A stretch of 64,000 nucleotides of DNA from Buxus sempervirens (GCA_947561395.2 OX387195.1:24195126-24259125); one strand, 5' to 3'; shown: positions 1 through 12,831, counted from the first letter of the stretch. The notes: generated from the letters alone by a model not told the origin. Numbers and translations: made by a program.

Positions 1-249
1 ATTTTTGAATATGTTGATTTTTGGGTATGCTTGTGGGTTTTTGCGTTTCTAAAAGCTTCTAGTTTGTTTTCGGGTTTGATTTGTTCTTTTGTAATTTTGA
101 TGTTTCATTCTATTGTTCTGTTTAGCGGGGTTTGCAAAAATCCATGCTTCTCTTGGAAATTCGGAGGGGTTTCGGATTCATTGCTTCTGCAGATTCACGA
201 CTTCGAGAGGCCAAAGAAGAATAAAGACATCCAAAGTTGAATTATTTAG

Positions 250-394
250 GTAACGATGTTATCAAACACGTATTTTGTTTTGCTGCACTCGTTATGTTGT
301 GGTATTGGATTCAGAGAAGAAAAAAAAAAGGAAGTTTATTTTTTTAAAATTTTAAATTTTCCTTTTTAATTTACCGTTGCTGTTTTGCTAGGCA
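250..394 (+). other. probable 5'UTR intron of the MUSTANG gene
   Basis: A good donor (TTAG|GTAACG, GT at 250-251) is followed by a T-rich tract and a TTTTGCTAG|GCAG acceptor zone at 390-394. The coding start follows 67 nt later. A leader intron is a reasonable reading, but whether the acceptor is 391 or 394 cannot be decided. The stretch 1-249 would then be 5'UTR or promoter; no coding sense is seen in it. Confidence 0.4.
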
Positions 395-460
395 GGCTTG
401 CTTTGATTCAATTCAGAAGGCTGGATTTTTGGCCCTCCGGGCATTGTACTCATTATTTTA

Positions 461-2764
461 ATGGCTAACCACGAACTGATTCTTGGGCAAAACCACAGTT
501 TAGTACTTGGGCAGAACCAGCAATCAGCACTGGGGCATAACCATAATATGGGAATGGGACAGAATCATGATTTGGAATTGGGACATGTTCATGACCATGA
601 TTTGGGTTTGGGAGAGACCCATGACGATGAACTGGGATTAGGACATGCCCATGACCATGAGTTAGCTCTGGGTCAGAATGAAGGCCATGAGTTGGCTCTA
701 CAGCAGACTCACGATCATAATCATGAAGACAAGAAAGTATTAGTCCTACGAGAAAGTCATGAACCCAACACTGGCCCTGAGCATACACATGTTAGTGAGA
801 ATGTTCATGAATTGGCACTTGTTGCTCATAACCATGATCTGAGCTTGTCAGAGAATCATGAAATGGATGTTGTTGACAACCATGAACTTCATCAGAACTT
901 GGAACTAGCAGTGGACCAGAACCATGAGATGAGTGTTCAACATGCCCAGGATATTGATTTTCAGGATACCCAGATAGTGGTTTCAACTCCTATTGTTCAG
1001 ACACGTACACTCGTTCCAACTCCTGACTACCAGTTGATGGTGGGCCAAGAGTTTGCAGATGTTAAGAGTTGTCGGAGGGCATTAAGAGATGCAGCCATTG
1101 CGCTTCACTTTGAAATACAGACAGTAAAGTCTGACAAGACTCGTTTCACTGCTAAATGTGCAAGTGAGGGATGCCCATGGCGTGTCCATGCTGCAAAGCT
1201 TCCAGGTGTTCCAACTTTCACAATCAGGACCATCCATGATCAGCACAATTGTGGAGGAATCACCCATCTTGGCCATCAGCAAGCCTCGGTCCAGTGGGTT
1301 GCAAACTCTGTGGAACATCGGCTGAGGGAAAACCCATTCTACAAGCCAAAAGAAATACTGGAGGAGATACACCGTGTTCATGGGATCACCTTGTCATACA
1401 AGCAAGCCTGGCGAGGAAAGGAACGAATCATGGCTGCAGTGCGTGGGTCATTTGAGGAAGGGTATCGCCTCCTTCCACAGTACTGTGAACAAGTTAAGCG
1501 TACGAACCCAGGAAGTATTGCATCTGTTTATGGAAATCCAATAGACAACTGCTTCCAGCGTCTCTTTATCTCATTTCAAGCTTCAATTTACGGGTTTGTG
1601 AATGCTTGCAGACCTCTTCTTGGTCTGGATAGAACTCTTCTGAAGAGCAAGTACCTTGGGACATTGCTTTTTGCCACTGGTTTTGATGGAGATGGTGCTC
1701 TGTTTCCCTTAGCCTTTGGTGTTGTTGATGAGGAAAATGATGATAATTGGATGTGGTTCCTGTCTGAGTTGCATAACCTGCTTGAGATTAATACAGAGAA
1801 TATGCCAAGGCTTACGATCTTATCGGATAGGCAGAAAGGAATTGTAGATGGAGTGGAAGCAAACTTCCCAACTGCTTTCCATGGTTTCTGCATGCGTCAC
1901 CTGAGTGACAGCTTTAGAAAGGAATTCAATAATACGATGCTTGTCAACCTTCTTTGGGAAGCTGCTCATGCTCTCACAGTTATTGAGTTTGAAGGGAAAG
2001 TACTTGAGATTGAAGAGATATCACTAGATGCTGCTTATTGGATTCGACGTATTCCACCTCGTTTATGGGCTACGGCTTACTTTGAGGGGACACGTTTTGG
2101 GCATCTTACAGCTAACATTGTTGAATCGTTAAATTCATGGATACTTGAAGCTTCTGGGCTTCCAATAATTCAAATGATGGAATGCATCCGTAGGCAGTTA
2201 ATGACTTGGTTCAATGAACGACGTGAAACAAGTATGCAGTGGACAAGTATACTTGTGCCCTCTGCAGAGAGGCGTGTATCAGAGGCTCTTGACCGTGCAC
2301 GCTCTTATCAGGTGCTTCGTGCAAATGAAGCTGAATTTGAAGTTATATCCCATGAAGGAACAAATATCGTGGATATCCGCAATCGTTGCTGTCTTTGTCG
2401 TGGCTGGCAGCTCTATGGGTTGCCTTGTGCTCATGCTGTGGCTGCACTTCTCTCTTGCAGACAGAATGTTCATCGATTTACAGAGAGCTGTTTCACTGTA
2501 GCAACTTATCGTAAGACATATTCTCAGACTATACACCCAGTTCCAGATAAAAGCCTATGGAAGGAGCTATCTGAAGGAGCTCAGAATGGAGGCAACGAAG
2601 CTGCTGAAATTGTCATAAACCCACCCAAGTCACTTCGCCCACCGGGACGGCCAAGAAAGAAAAGAGTACGTGCAGAAGATCATGGCCGTGCAAAGCGAGT
2701 TGTACACTGTAGTCGTTGCAAACAGACGGGGCACTTCAGAACAACATGTTCAGCACCTATATAA
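461..2764 (+). CDS. MUG1: MUSTANG-family domesticated Mutator transposase
   Basis: Intronless 767-residue ORF. Residues 1-150 are a degenerate 9-11 residue repeat rich in His, Asp, Glu and Leu (NHDLELG/HDHELALG type). About 190-265 is the MuDR N-terminal DNA-binding domain with its Cys/His residues (CASEGCPW, HNCGG). About 373-475 is the MULE transposase core, with Asp390 (GLDRT) and Asp456 (SDRQKGI) at conserved acidic positions. About 642-660 is a SWIM finger (CLC...CAH), and 750-763 is a C-terminal CCHC knuckle (CX2CX4HX4C). MUSTANG genes are immobile transposases retained as host genes, thought to act as nuclear DNA-binding regulators. I see no terminal inverted repeats around the gene, and the ORF is intact, which fits domestication rather than an active MULE. 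The His-rich N-terminus and the position next to FLK both point to the orthologue of Arabidopsis AT3G04605; those matches are from memory. The ATG at 461 is the first in frame. Confidence 0.9.
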   Translation: MANHELILGQNHSLVLGQNQQSALGHNHNMGMGQNHDLELGHVHDHDLGLGETHDDELGLGHAHDHELALGQNEGHELALQQTHDHNHEDKKVLVLRESHEPNTGPEHTHVSENVHELALVAHNHDLSLSENHEMDVVDNHELHQNLELAVDQNHEMSVQHAQDIDFQDTQIVVSTPIVQTRTLVPTPDYQLMVGQEFADVKSCRRALRDAAIALHFEIQTVKSDKTRFTAKCASEGCPWRVHAAKLPGVPTFTIRTIHDQHNCGGITHLGHQQASVQWVANSVEHRLRENPFYKPKEILEEIHRVHGITLSYKQAWRGKERIMAAVRGSFEEGYRLLPQYCEQVKRTNPGSIASVYGNPIDNCFQRLFISFQASIYGFVNACRPLLGLDRTLLKSKYLGTLLFATGFDGDGALFPLAFGVVDEENDDNWMWFLSELHNLLEINTENMPRLTILSDRQKGIVDGVEANFPTAFHGFCMRHLSDSFRKEFNNTMLVNLLWEAAHALTVIEFEGKVLEIEEISLDAAYWIRRIPPRLWATAYFEGTRFGHLTANIVESLNSWILEASGLPIIQMMECIRRQLMTWFNERRETSMQWTSILVPSAERRVSEALDRARSYQVLRANEAEFEVISHEGTNIVDIRNRCCLCRGWQLYGLPCAHAVAALLSCRQNVHRFTESCFTVATYRKTYSQTIHPVPDKSLWKELSEGAQNGGNEAAEIVINPPKSLRPPGRPRKKRVRAEDHGRAKRVVHCSRCKQTGHFRTTCSAPI

Positions 2765-4740
2765 GCTATGCTGTTGAAAACCCTTCCACTGCAATCAAAT
2801 TGGGTTATTTCTAGTGTCCTGTATAAAGAAAACTGGGGTTTGTTTATTTTAGATTAAGCAGCTATTAGTTTTTTTTCTGCAAACCAACACTATATTTCTT
2901 TTCTGACGTTTGTATGGTTCATGGTTCATCATCTGTCCTCCATGATGGGAGTTATCTTAATAATGCAATATTGTTGAGAATTTAGTTCACTTTTTCATCT
3001 TTCAGGAGGTGGTATAGAATCTGATAACTAAATGTTTTCTTTTTTTCTTGTTCTTAATTTGGCGCTATAAATCATGCAACTTGCTGCAGCTTACCACGAC
3101 TTCTAGGTTTGCTCAACTAACTGTTCTGTGATTTTATATATTTTTCAGTCACAGGACATGAACTATTTCATTACTTCTGCACATATTTCAAAGCACTGGA
3201 TGATTCAAATATTACCACATGATTGTGCAGAAAAAACTGTAATGTTAAATCAGTGTCATTGTATGCTCACATCAAGGGGACTATCATCTTATGCCATACC
3301 AAAGGACAGAATTCCCATCGCAGGCTTGCAACTTTAGATTACATTTAATGGTTTCATCATCAGTTCTCATGACCTTCTCATTTTTTTTTTGTCTTGTCTA
3401 TGATCTTGATTGTATTATTCAAGAGCTAATATTTCTATAAACTGCATTCCTTTTTTAAAAATTCTTCCATGGTCTATGGATATGAATTATAGGATGAGTT
3501 ATTTTTCGAGACTTCCAAAATTGCTTATAGCTCTGTTTTGGAAACAATTAGAACCTAGTTGTGGTGATAGACCTAAGCTTTTGGTATTTTTGTGCAAAGT
3601 GGCTGTGCTTATGTTGTCATTGTCGTAGTTTAAGGATCTTACCATCACATCAATTGATGGTACTTGTGGTGTTGAACCAAATACGATGAGTCAAAAATTG
3701 TATAATTAAAAAATTGAATCAAGGTATAGGCTTTTCTCAGTTTGAGGATCTTACTATGATTGAGAGGTCATGTATCTGTTATCTATCCTATTGCTGATAA
3801 CAATCTAAAGGATACCTTCTGTTCTCTTCTTGTCGACTATACACTTGTCATTCTTTTCAAGCTTAAATCTGATTTCTAGGTGACCTGAGAAAATTTTAAT
3901 TTGTTGTTTTAGAGTTCACTTTCTGGAAGTGTATATCTGGTGAAAATGTTTGGTTTATGTTTGATTTTGCTTTTTGCTTACTGCCTCTGATTTTTCTTTT
4001 CTGTTATATACTTAATTGCTTGAGTTGGGATTTCATGATTTCTACAGTTTGTCTGCATTATAGAATTTGTTTCAAGTTACTGAGTCTAACAGGTTGTATT
4101 TGTTGTGCTGACCTTTGTTTTGCTTCATACTTGCTATTTTAAGTTACATATCTGTTAATTTTCAATTGGACATGTACATGATTTCTTCCTTTTAATCCTC
4201 CTGGACATTGGTCAATTAGATCATTTGGAAACTTTTTTTAATGTATAATCAGTTTGAGTTGATATGGCAGCTTAACCCTTACAAGAAAAACTTGATTTTG
4301 ATAAAGAATAATCTCATTGGTACCAGCAAACATTCCCCCACTATTCCTTATTTCCAAAGTACTACTATTCTATTACTAGTATTACAATCTTTCCATCTCA
4401 AGGAACTTGTACATGCAGTGTGACCTTTCAGGTGTCTCTGTTCTGTTTTGTTTCTAGCCCTATCTCCTATAGGAGTTGTGTGCACCTCATATTGCAGGTT
4501 TCTCTTTCTCATGCTGGGGTACTATTTTATCTTCTGTTAATCTTCCTGTGATTTTGTATTGACTTGCCTGCTAGGGGGTCAAAACAGCAGCAGTTATTAA
4601 TTCTATTCGTGATCAGGTGGTCCTATGCAGATCTATTCATTATCAGGTGATAGGTAATTCTTTTCCCTATTTATTATTCTTCTGTCTTGATACTTATCTC
4701 CTTGTTCCATCTCCTTTTTTCATTAATCTATCTCGGCGGG
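2765..4740. other. 3' flank between convergent MUSTANG and FLK genes
   Basis: About 2 kb with no supported coding sequence. The first few hundred bases are presumably MUSTANG 3'UTR. The remainder is T-rich, with scattered stop codons in all frames and short ORFs lacking splice or domain support. No repeat family was recognised. Confidence 0.5.
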
Positions 4741-4770
4741 ATGATTACCCAATCTCATCAATTTAAACCA

Positions 4771-4800
4771 CGGCATGGTTTAAAGGGTAGAACCATGCCG
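4771..4800. repeat. perfect 10-bp inverted repeat between convergent genes
   Basis: Arms CGGCATGGTT (4771-4780) and AACCATGCCG (4791-4800) enclose a 10-nt loop. The hairpin sits at the distal edge of the probable FLK 3'UTR and could fold in RNA from either strand. Its role is unknown. Confidence 0.6.
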
Positions 4801-5236
4801 GAAACCATTTAGCCTGTTATTCTCATATGTTATTCACAGCAGTAACATGGTGTACAATTCACCTTTTACACTGACTGACCGCATATATGGGTACTCCAGT
4901 GTGGAATAACATAGTTTTGGCTGAAGTTTAACATCTTGAAACTGACCGAATCTATCACCAAAGACAATTAAAGTAACATGAAAGCGATTAGAAACGACAG
5001 ATCAAGAGAAAATCTCTAAAAGGGAGCTATGTGGTACATGAAATAAGAGTAAATGAAATGAGAGGAACAGAAGGAATCCATCCCGTGGCTTAACAAACTT
5101 GCTGAAGAAATCTCTGACAGTGAACCCAACAACAAAAACACAACATTAGGCAACAATGCTACTGTCATCCCTAAAACTGTCTAGACTAAACTGGTACGGT
5201 CTTACCACAATTATGACCAATTAATTGGGGTTTTCC
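4801..5236 (-). other. probable FLK 3'UTR
   Basis: This lies immediately downstream of the FLK stop codon on the minus strand. A degenerate copy of this same sequence joined to the last FLK codons occurs at about 25.7-25.9 kb, which supports it being part of the transcribed or duplicated unit. The exact poly(A) site was not determined. Confidence 0.5.
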
Positions 5237-8200
5237 TTAATACCCATAACCCATCCCATAGTTACCCGACCCATAGTTACCCGTCCCATAGACTGAAGCA
5301 TAACTCCCAGCAGGTTGGCCTGCATGACCAGCGTTGGATCCAGGAGATGCATACATGGAACCATGAGCTTGAAAGGGTTTATACCCCTGGTCTGTGGACC
5401 CAACCACCGGGTTCTGCATCGGGCGTGCTGCTTCAGCCATGAAATTCTGCAATGAGGAAAAAGGGAGCATCAGCTTTGCAAATTCAATGATATTTGAAGT
5501 AAGATGTGAAAACAGGATGTCAGCTAAGGGACAACAGCAATAATGGCAATAAGGCTTGTGATTTGAAAAATGCGTTTGATATCCAGAGACAACTTTTGGA
5601 TTGAGGATAGAGTGAAAGCCTTACACCGGCAATACACAAAAGGGAGGTAGGAAGAAAAAAAACAAAACAAACAAACATGTCAAGGGAAATGAAAAGTGCC
5701 TCTATCAACTGCTGAGCTGTTTGAACTTGTGAAGCGGTTCCATTGATCTCAACAGTCATTTCGCCTGGTACACCCTTTGTCTCCTGTATCATGATTGTTG
5801 CCCCACTGGCCCGCCTGATATAGCTTATAGTCGCACCAGCAGTTCCAATAACAGCATCAGCAAAAGAAAGTGGAATTTGCATGTGCTGCGTGATCTGAAA
5901 ATAATGAAATCCACCACACAATGTTATTATGCTCGTGTGAGTCCATGATAGAGGGAGAGTCTCAAAATATACAAGCTTATGAAGGTATTGATGAACTTAT
6001 ATTTAGCATGTTTTTATTCTATTACCACCTCTTACAATCAACTTGCTTGTGGGCAATTCAGGTTGGTTTATAAATTGATAAAACAGTTTTAAAACAAAAG
6101 GTCTGGTAGTGGAGACAAATTTTTTCCCCAAAAACTGGTTCAGAACTGCAGTTAATAAATGTCGACACAGAAATGCTGAGGAGCAAGTTTTATCAGCAGA
6201 ATAACTAAGTATGTGCATCAGGGAATATACCTGTGTCACCATTGATTGTGGCAGCTGTGCATTTGTTGATGAAGGAGCTCCCATCTGTGAATCTCTTCCA
6301 TAAACAGACACACCTTGGTGAGGCTGTCTGTCTAAGGGAGGTAGGTTAGCTGGTGGATAATAGTCATCATGTTGCCATGGAGGTGGCATGTACTGAGGAT
6401 TAGGCCCAAAACCAGGACCACCACCAGCATTTCGTGGAAAAACATGAGCAGGGCCCCAGGATTGGTGAGGCGACATGTTTTGCTCCATTTGGAACTTCGG
6501 CATTTGCATCTGATAGGAAGATTTTGAAAATTCACCAACATATAAATCTTTCATCCTAATATGATTTTTGCATGAAACTTAGGGATCCGGAAAAAGTTAA
6601 CAGTGCCATACTAAGTATGAATTGGAAAGTTTAGGCTTACATGCATTTCAAATACTCCTATGATACTGTGATCAACCAAGAACTTCCTGAGATGAGATGC
6701 AATAAGCTCAACTGCTTTGTGCACACCTGTTGGTATCCCTTGTATTTCAACAATTCTATCGTCTTGGAGGGCAAAAGCTGGTAGGTCTTCTGCAGCAAAT
6801 ATTTCAATGATGATGGTGAGTAAAGAAAATATGATGCCATCCATCAACAAAAACAATTATAACTGAACATAAATGGGTTGTATAGCTTTCTGCAACCAAA
6901 TGAAAATCCTAGAACAAAATGCATAGGCAAAGATGGGCATAACGCCTATCTTGTCAAAACTCAAAAGTTCCTAATATGAAGCTATGACACTATATGGTCC
7001 ATGATTGCAGCAGAGGAGTTAAAAAAACATATAGGAGTGTTTCCCGTTTTGCAGATAACAACTAAAATTTGGCTCCTGTTTCCAAGTTACATGACTGAAA
7101 ATTAGATCATAGCTCAGAAAAATTAAAAAAATATATATTTATTTTAATTTTATAGATTCTGGAAGCACCATGACAAGTAATGGGGCGCCATCAATGACAG
7201 AGAAGACAAATTAAAACTAAGGAGGAAGAAGAAAAAAAAAAGAACCCTACATAGAAATGTTTTCTCCATACAACGGTGTATCTGAAAATATTGAATATAG
7301 TTTTAAGAAGATTAAGAGTACCCGATCCAAGAACTCGTACAACACAACTAGAAGCTTCTTGAATAGATTTTATAGTGGCTCCCTGCTTGCCAATCAAACT
7401 TCCACCTTGTGCCGCTGCCACTAGTAGTCGTGTTGAGACCACGCTGCCAGCACCTGGTGGAGCATGAGCAGAATCACCATCTAAACCATCAACAATGCGT
7501 TGATGAACTCTCAGTAGACCATCCACAGCAGGAGGAAGAGAGGCATCTGGTTCTTCCTTCGCTGAAACCATTACCTTTTAAAATAAAACAGGAAATAAAA
7601 AATTCAGCAGCAATACTCAGTACCTTTTCTAACAAAAAAGGTAATAATAACCAGACAACTACTTCCATTGTACATAAAGCAAACATATGTCGTTAATCAT
7701 TTTTTCCCTCTTATATAAAGACTTAAACAGAGAATATAAATATAATTTTAGCTTATAGTGATAATATATAACTAAACAATGAACATGACAAAACTGTCTG
7801 ATATATCATACCGACTTGCTGTACTCCATTCCTGGAATAAGATGCATGCAAGAAAAAAAAAGTGCTGATAAACAGCAAAATTATTAGAGCTACATATCAT
7901 TAACTGTGTTTTAATATTTTTATCATTTATGCATCATTTGGTTTAACTATGGCCAAATGATTAGTTATCATACGCTTAAGCTAACTACTTTTCTAAAGGT
8001 AATTAGGAATATTAAATTAGGGAAATGAAAAATGGATCTCTACAAACACACTTTCAACAAAAGTTGGCTTGCTGACTGATACTAGAAAAAAAATGCTGCA
8101 AGAAGGCAATGATCCGAGCAATGGGAAAGCATGGCCTGTCTAACTTCCAAGCAATCCATGGCAACCCCCGCAAGAACAAACGCAGCTTTATGATTCTAAA

Positions 8201-11200
8201 CTTCCTTTCTCTTTTTCTCTACACACCTCCTCCGAATTCACTAAATGATACTCGGGCCTCATCCCAACCTCTCCAAAGGAAATCTCTTTGAATCTGCCCC
8301 AAAACTTTAGCTACCAAAGCTGGAATAAGCAAGGTGGAGAGAAGATATGTGGGTAAATTAGACAAGGAAGTTTTAATCAAAGTCAGCTTACCACCTTTTC
8401 ACAATAAATTACTTTTCCATGAGGCCAATTTGTTGTATATTCAAGTAATCACTGGCTCTCGAACTGCTTTTGACTTACCAGAGCTTCAATAAGAATGCCA
8501 AGGTATGTCGTTGGGAGAGATCCAAGGTAACACCACAACACATCACACAAATCTAACACTTTTGAGCAATCTCCCACATTGAAAATCTTGCTTTTTCGAA
8601 GATTTATTTTCAAGCTAGATACCGCCTCAAAACAAGTGGGAACTAATCTTTCCATGAGGATTTGGGCAAGCTGTGGCAGAGTTTTAAGTGTCGGTCGAAA
8701 CCGAGAAGTATCGACTCAATATGTATGGTTTTAAACCTTCTGTGCTTTGCAAAAGAGCATAGAATAATCCACAAAGAGTAGGTGCAAGATTGACAGCCCT
8801 ACGGTTCTTAAGTTTAATCCTTCTAATAGCCCTAGAGATGTTGCTCGTTCCACTAACATGCTGAAATCTTCTATCAAAATGACAATCAGGAGGGGAGAAA
8901 GGGGATCTCCCTGCCTCAATCCTCTAGATGATCCAAAGAAACCCACTGCAGTACTATTAACAAGGATTGAGAAAGAAAAGGGATATCCCTTTGCTCATTA
9001 GACAAAGTATTAAATTCCAGCCCATCTGACAGAGGATGAAGTACCTTTTTCTCAAAAAGGTCTGAGTAGAATCCACAGTGGCCTATTGATGTCCTCCTCC
9101 TCTAGACGTGGCTTACCATCTACCGCCCGCATGTCAATATGATTTCTTCTCCCTATAGCCGTAGCTTGTTTCTGGAATAAACTTGTGTTCTTATCCCCCA
9201 ACTTGAGCCATCAAGCACGGGAGTTTTACCTGCAGCTAATCTCCAACATCAGCGCAGTCTTTTTATAGTACAACCTCAATCTCTCCCTCTCAAGCCATTC
9301 CTTGGTTTGCAGATTCCCATCTTCTTCCATCTGGTCCAACACTTTGATCTTAGATAATAATTCAACCAATTTCTCATCTACTCTTCCAAACACCTCTCTA
9401 TTTCATTCCTCAATTTTCAATTTCAAAGCATGCGATTTTCTACAGCACACACACAAATGAGAACCTTGGAACTCCAGTTCCTTCCACCATTCCCCAACGA
9501 AGCTGACAAAAGAAGTATCCTCTGGCCACATATTCTTGAATCCAAAAGGTGAAGCTTTTCAAAATTCATTTTCACACGATAGTAGGATTGGCAAGTGATC
9601 AGATATGGATCTAGGCCATACCAAAGCACCAAATTTTGGGAATTTATCTTCCTACTTCATAGACACAAAAATCAATCTAGTTTAGAAAGAGCCAAAGACT
9701 ACTGATTTTTTTACCATGTGTACTTAGCCCCTAACAACAGAAAATCCAGCAAAGCATACTGGTCTATGAATGTCGAGAACTCCTTCATAGCCAACGATGT
9801 ATATTTGCATCCAATCTGAACAAAGGGAAATATAATAACATTGAAATCTCCTCCTATACATCTTCCACCACTCCCTCTTCATGTTTCCAATGCGTCACAT
9901 ATTTTCTAAGATTTGGAATTATCATTTGGACCATAAAACATGCTTTACAATACTGGAACCGGGGATTGGACCAATGGTGCCCACTCCCGATACAAACTGT
10001 ACTGGACCGGTCAGGCCAGCGGCCCAGGGTGATCTAGGAACTTTAAAAAAAATTCCCACAATGTTTTGAGTTTTTCCCTTCAAGGCTAAGGAGAGGGATT
10101 GAAGGTGTCGCTTCACCGAATGCTGGCCACTGAAGAGATCAAAGAAGATGTTGCTTTGCCATGGTTTTGCAGAAGCCAAAAAAAGACTTGAACAAGAAAG
10201 ACTTCAGGCCTATCCTGGCCTCTCTAATAGCTATTTCTGTCTTCGATACTAGGGCTTTTCGAAGATTTGAAATTGGTAGAGGGATGGCAAAAGAAGGGGT
10301 AGGAGGGAAGAAGAAAGGGGAAGGAATGGGTGAAAAGGGAGAGGGGACGGTACATATGAACCATCCGAGTCAACTCCATTTACTATGAATCATTGTAAAT
10401 GTTTTTTTTTCTTTTGAATCGCTAATCAAGAGATACATATTATAGATCAACTGGAACAAAAAAAAGAACATGATTTGAAGTACACAAATTGTGTACCTAG
10501 GATAAAGAGGCTGAAGATCCATCCAAGAAAAGAGCATGATTTGAAGTACACAAATTGTGTACCTAGGATAAAGAGGCTGAAGATCCATCCCAAACCAAGA
10601 AAAAAGTTATAACCCTCTACCTACCCCCCTCCCAAGTCTTCTTTTTCCAGACATTCTCAATTCCTCTCTAAATTCTTGAAGGTTCTGCGGTTCATTTCTC
10701 CCCAAAACATTTACAATGATGATAGATATCCTAGAATCATTTTAAATGTTAAAATAGTGTTATAATGATACTTACAAACTCTATGACAATGTCAGCTTTA
10801 TTAATATCATGAGGAAATTGTTCTTAAAATTTAATGTGATAATAAAATAAAAGATAATTTTTTGAATTAGTTGCACCTCAGAATGCAGCTGATATACAAG
10901 TTGATAAATCAAATTAATGAATACATCATAAAAATAAAGTTTCAATAAATATATATTATGAATGTTTTAAGCAACTAAAACTCTATTTTAGCCCATGAAA
11001 GAATACTTTGCCCCTATCAAAGTAGGATTATCCTTTCAAAATTCTATACAACCATAATTACCAGTACATTACAATGAAAGATCTTACAGATAAGAACAAA
11101 CTTATACATATTGAATAAAATTTAATAATTGGCAATAATGTTTTTTTTCTTAGTTTAGTTCTAAATGTAGTATTGAAGTCATGTTAGTTCTATTTATTAT

Positions 11201-12680
11201 AAGTTTTGTTAGAGGATTTAACCTTGTGTGGCAAGACATCAATCAACCAAGTTCTGAATTTACCAGATAGAATGCAGAGCTTCCTGGTACAGCTGATCAT
11301 ACAATGTCAGTGTTTAATCAGATCCAACTCTCAGCACATGCTGATCCCTGCAATCTGGATCTTTGCTCTTCTAATTTGGACTGACTTTGGTGATTGATTT
11401 GTTGCCTTAGGTTTGTGGATCAAACCTGCAAATATTCATTTTGGTCATTGTAATGAAAAAAATTATTCCTATTAATGTTTGGTTACATTTTTATTTCCAT
11501 TCCTGTTCCTTACGTGCTTATACTTTTCAAAAACTAATGCATTTTAGTGCCAAATTACTTTTTATTAGAGCATAACGCTTGTATTTATATGAGTTGTGAC
11601 CAACATTGTTTTGCCCGTTTATTGTTTATGTGCTACAACTAACACTATAAGTTTTTTTTTAATCTATAATTCACAATTAAGAAGATATGAATTGTAATCC
11701 CTCAGAAACAGATAATAGCTAGAAAATGGAACACAATGGACATGCACACCACAATTGGTGTTGCAAAAAAAGAGGCATCATGGTCCCTCCACTGGCAGAT
11801 AAAGGGGTTTCGAACAACCAAATAGCTCCTACTAGAAAAAGATGGGGCAGAAAAAAGAATAAAAAAACAAAAGAAAAGATAAAGAAGAAGTTAATAAGAA
11901 ATTGAAAATGATGAAGACATTGATTGCATGATCATATTGAAGGATGAAACATAATATTTTGGTACTCACTATGTTATCAGAACACGAAAATAATCCAAAA
12001 TACAGTGAAGACCTGTAAATTAGAGATAGAAATGAAGGAAAATGTCAATTTCCGCCAGCCATCAAACATGATGTGCCAAAGGAAAAAGTAGATGAATAAC
12101 ACAAAATGCTCCTTACAGTGTCTTCCAAATAGCTATACTCAAAAGCAGTAACTTTGAATAAAAAAAATCAAAAAAAAATTTTTTTTTTTGTAAGATGTAA
12201 CAGAACAGAAGTTAAATTCAAAAGTGGCAAAATTAAGTAAAAACACTCGAATAAATTTTCCCAGGTTAATATGTCTCAATTAAATGAGAGGCTCATAAAA
12301 GCAGTCACTGAATATCAATGAGACCTCAAGTAATAAATCGTTCATAAATTTCCCAAAATAAAGTTAGAAGTCTCAATTAAAATAGGGAGAAAACTTACAG
12401 CTCTTTCCGAGGTCCCAGGAGGACCATCAAGAATCTTTATGCGAGCCCTTGTTTCCTCACAAATTTTTTTGATGAATTCTCCTTTACGGCCAATAATACC
12501 ACCAACTTTGTGTGCAGGAACCAGCATACGAAATACACTCTCTCCAGGCCACCCAGGCCACTTCTTTTCACCACCACCAAATCCTGAATCATCAACAATT
12601 CCTTGTGTTTGCTGAAGTGGAGCATTCTCAGGCACATCAGCAATGTCATGTTCACCTAAATTTCCCCCAAGCTCAGCCAT
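5237..12680 (-). CDS. FLK: FLK-type triple KH-domain RNA-binding protein
   Basis: Coding exons on the minus strand are 12399-12680, 7322-7574, 6641-6789, 6231-6509, 5700-5894 and 5237-5446, with phases that join cleanly to 455 residues. KH1 spans about 47-110 with the GXXG loop GRKG (64-67). KH2 spans about 141-228 with GKQG (156-159). KH3 spans about 322-386 with GTAG (338-341). A Pro/Tyr/Gln-rich linker (229-321) separates KH2 and KH3, and the tail is Gly/Tyr-rich, ending GYGY. This architecture matches Arabidopsis FLK, a nuclear RNA-binding protein of the autonomous flowering pathway that lowers FLC expression. Arabidopsis FLK is longer at the N-terminus, from memory. The intron at 5447-5699 has a GC rather than GT donor. 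Intron 7575-12398 (4.8 kb) holds a dead LINE and short tandem repeats. The ATG at 12680 is the first in frame after a TTCAG acceptor at 12692. PEPPER/HEN4-like paralogues are the alternative, but the C-terminus fits FLK best. Confidence 0.93.
8110..9905 (-). mobile_element. decayed L1-type LINE in FLK intron
   Basis: Minus-strand translation, across several frames, reads through an APE-type endonuclease and a reverse transcriptase. Endonuclease motifs are GGDFNV (about 9835-9853) and SISDHLPIL (about 9595-9610). The RT block [12 protein letters not shown] lies in 8731-8946, followed by a mutated catalytic box (FVDY in place of FADD). The conserved [10 protein letters not shown]...[10 protein letters not shown] block lies in 8449-8655, and a GGKLTLIK-like stretch near 8360-8390. 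Frameshifts and stops show it is long dead. The 5' end is truncated near 9.9 kb. It lies in the same orientation as FLK. Confidence 0.85.
10469..10594. repeat. 66-bp tandem duplication
   Basis: Two near-identical 66-bp units start at 10469 and 10535, each carrying the imperfect palindrome GTACACAAATTGTGTAC. They lie inside the large FLK intron, between the LINE and AT-rich DNA. Confidence 0.85.
10600..12398. other. AT-rich remainder of FLK intron
   Basis: Intron sequence between the tandem repeat and FLK coding exon 1. It is mostly AT-rich with homopolymer runs. No conserved protein, RNA or repeat family was recognised. Confidence 0.5.
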
Positions 12681-12831
12681 AACGTGTAATGCTGAACAGC
12701 AAAAGCCATTAAACTAATCAATCATGCTTGAAAAACTAACTTATTATAATATATATATAGATATAACCCATGCTATTATCATGACCCGTTCCCATCTAAA
12801 TTAGTCCTGTCTGATAACAACCAAAAAATTC

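Noticed and set aside
465-986. Antisense ORFs opposite the MUSTANG N-terminus
   Set aside because: They arise from the repetitive His/Asp/Leu codons of the real gene and have no domain or start context.
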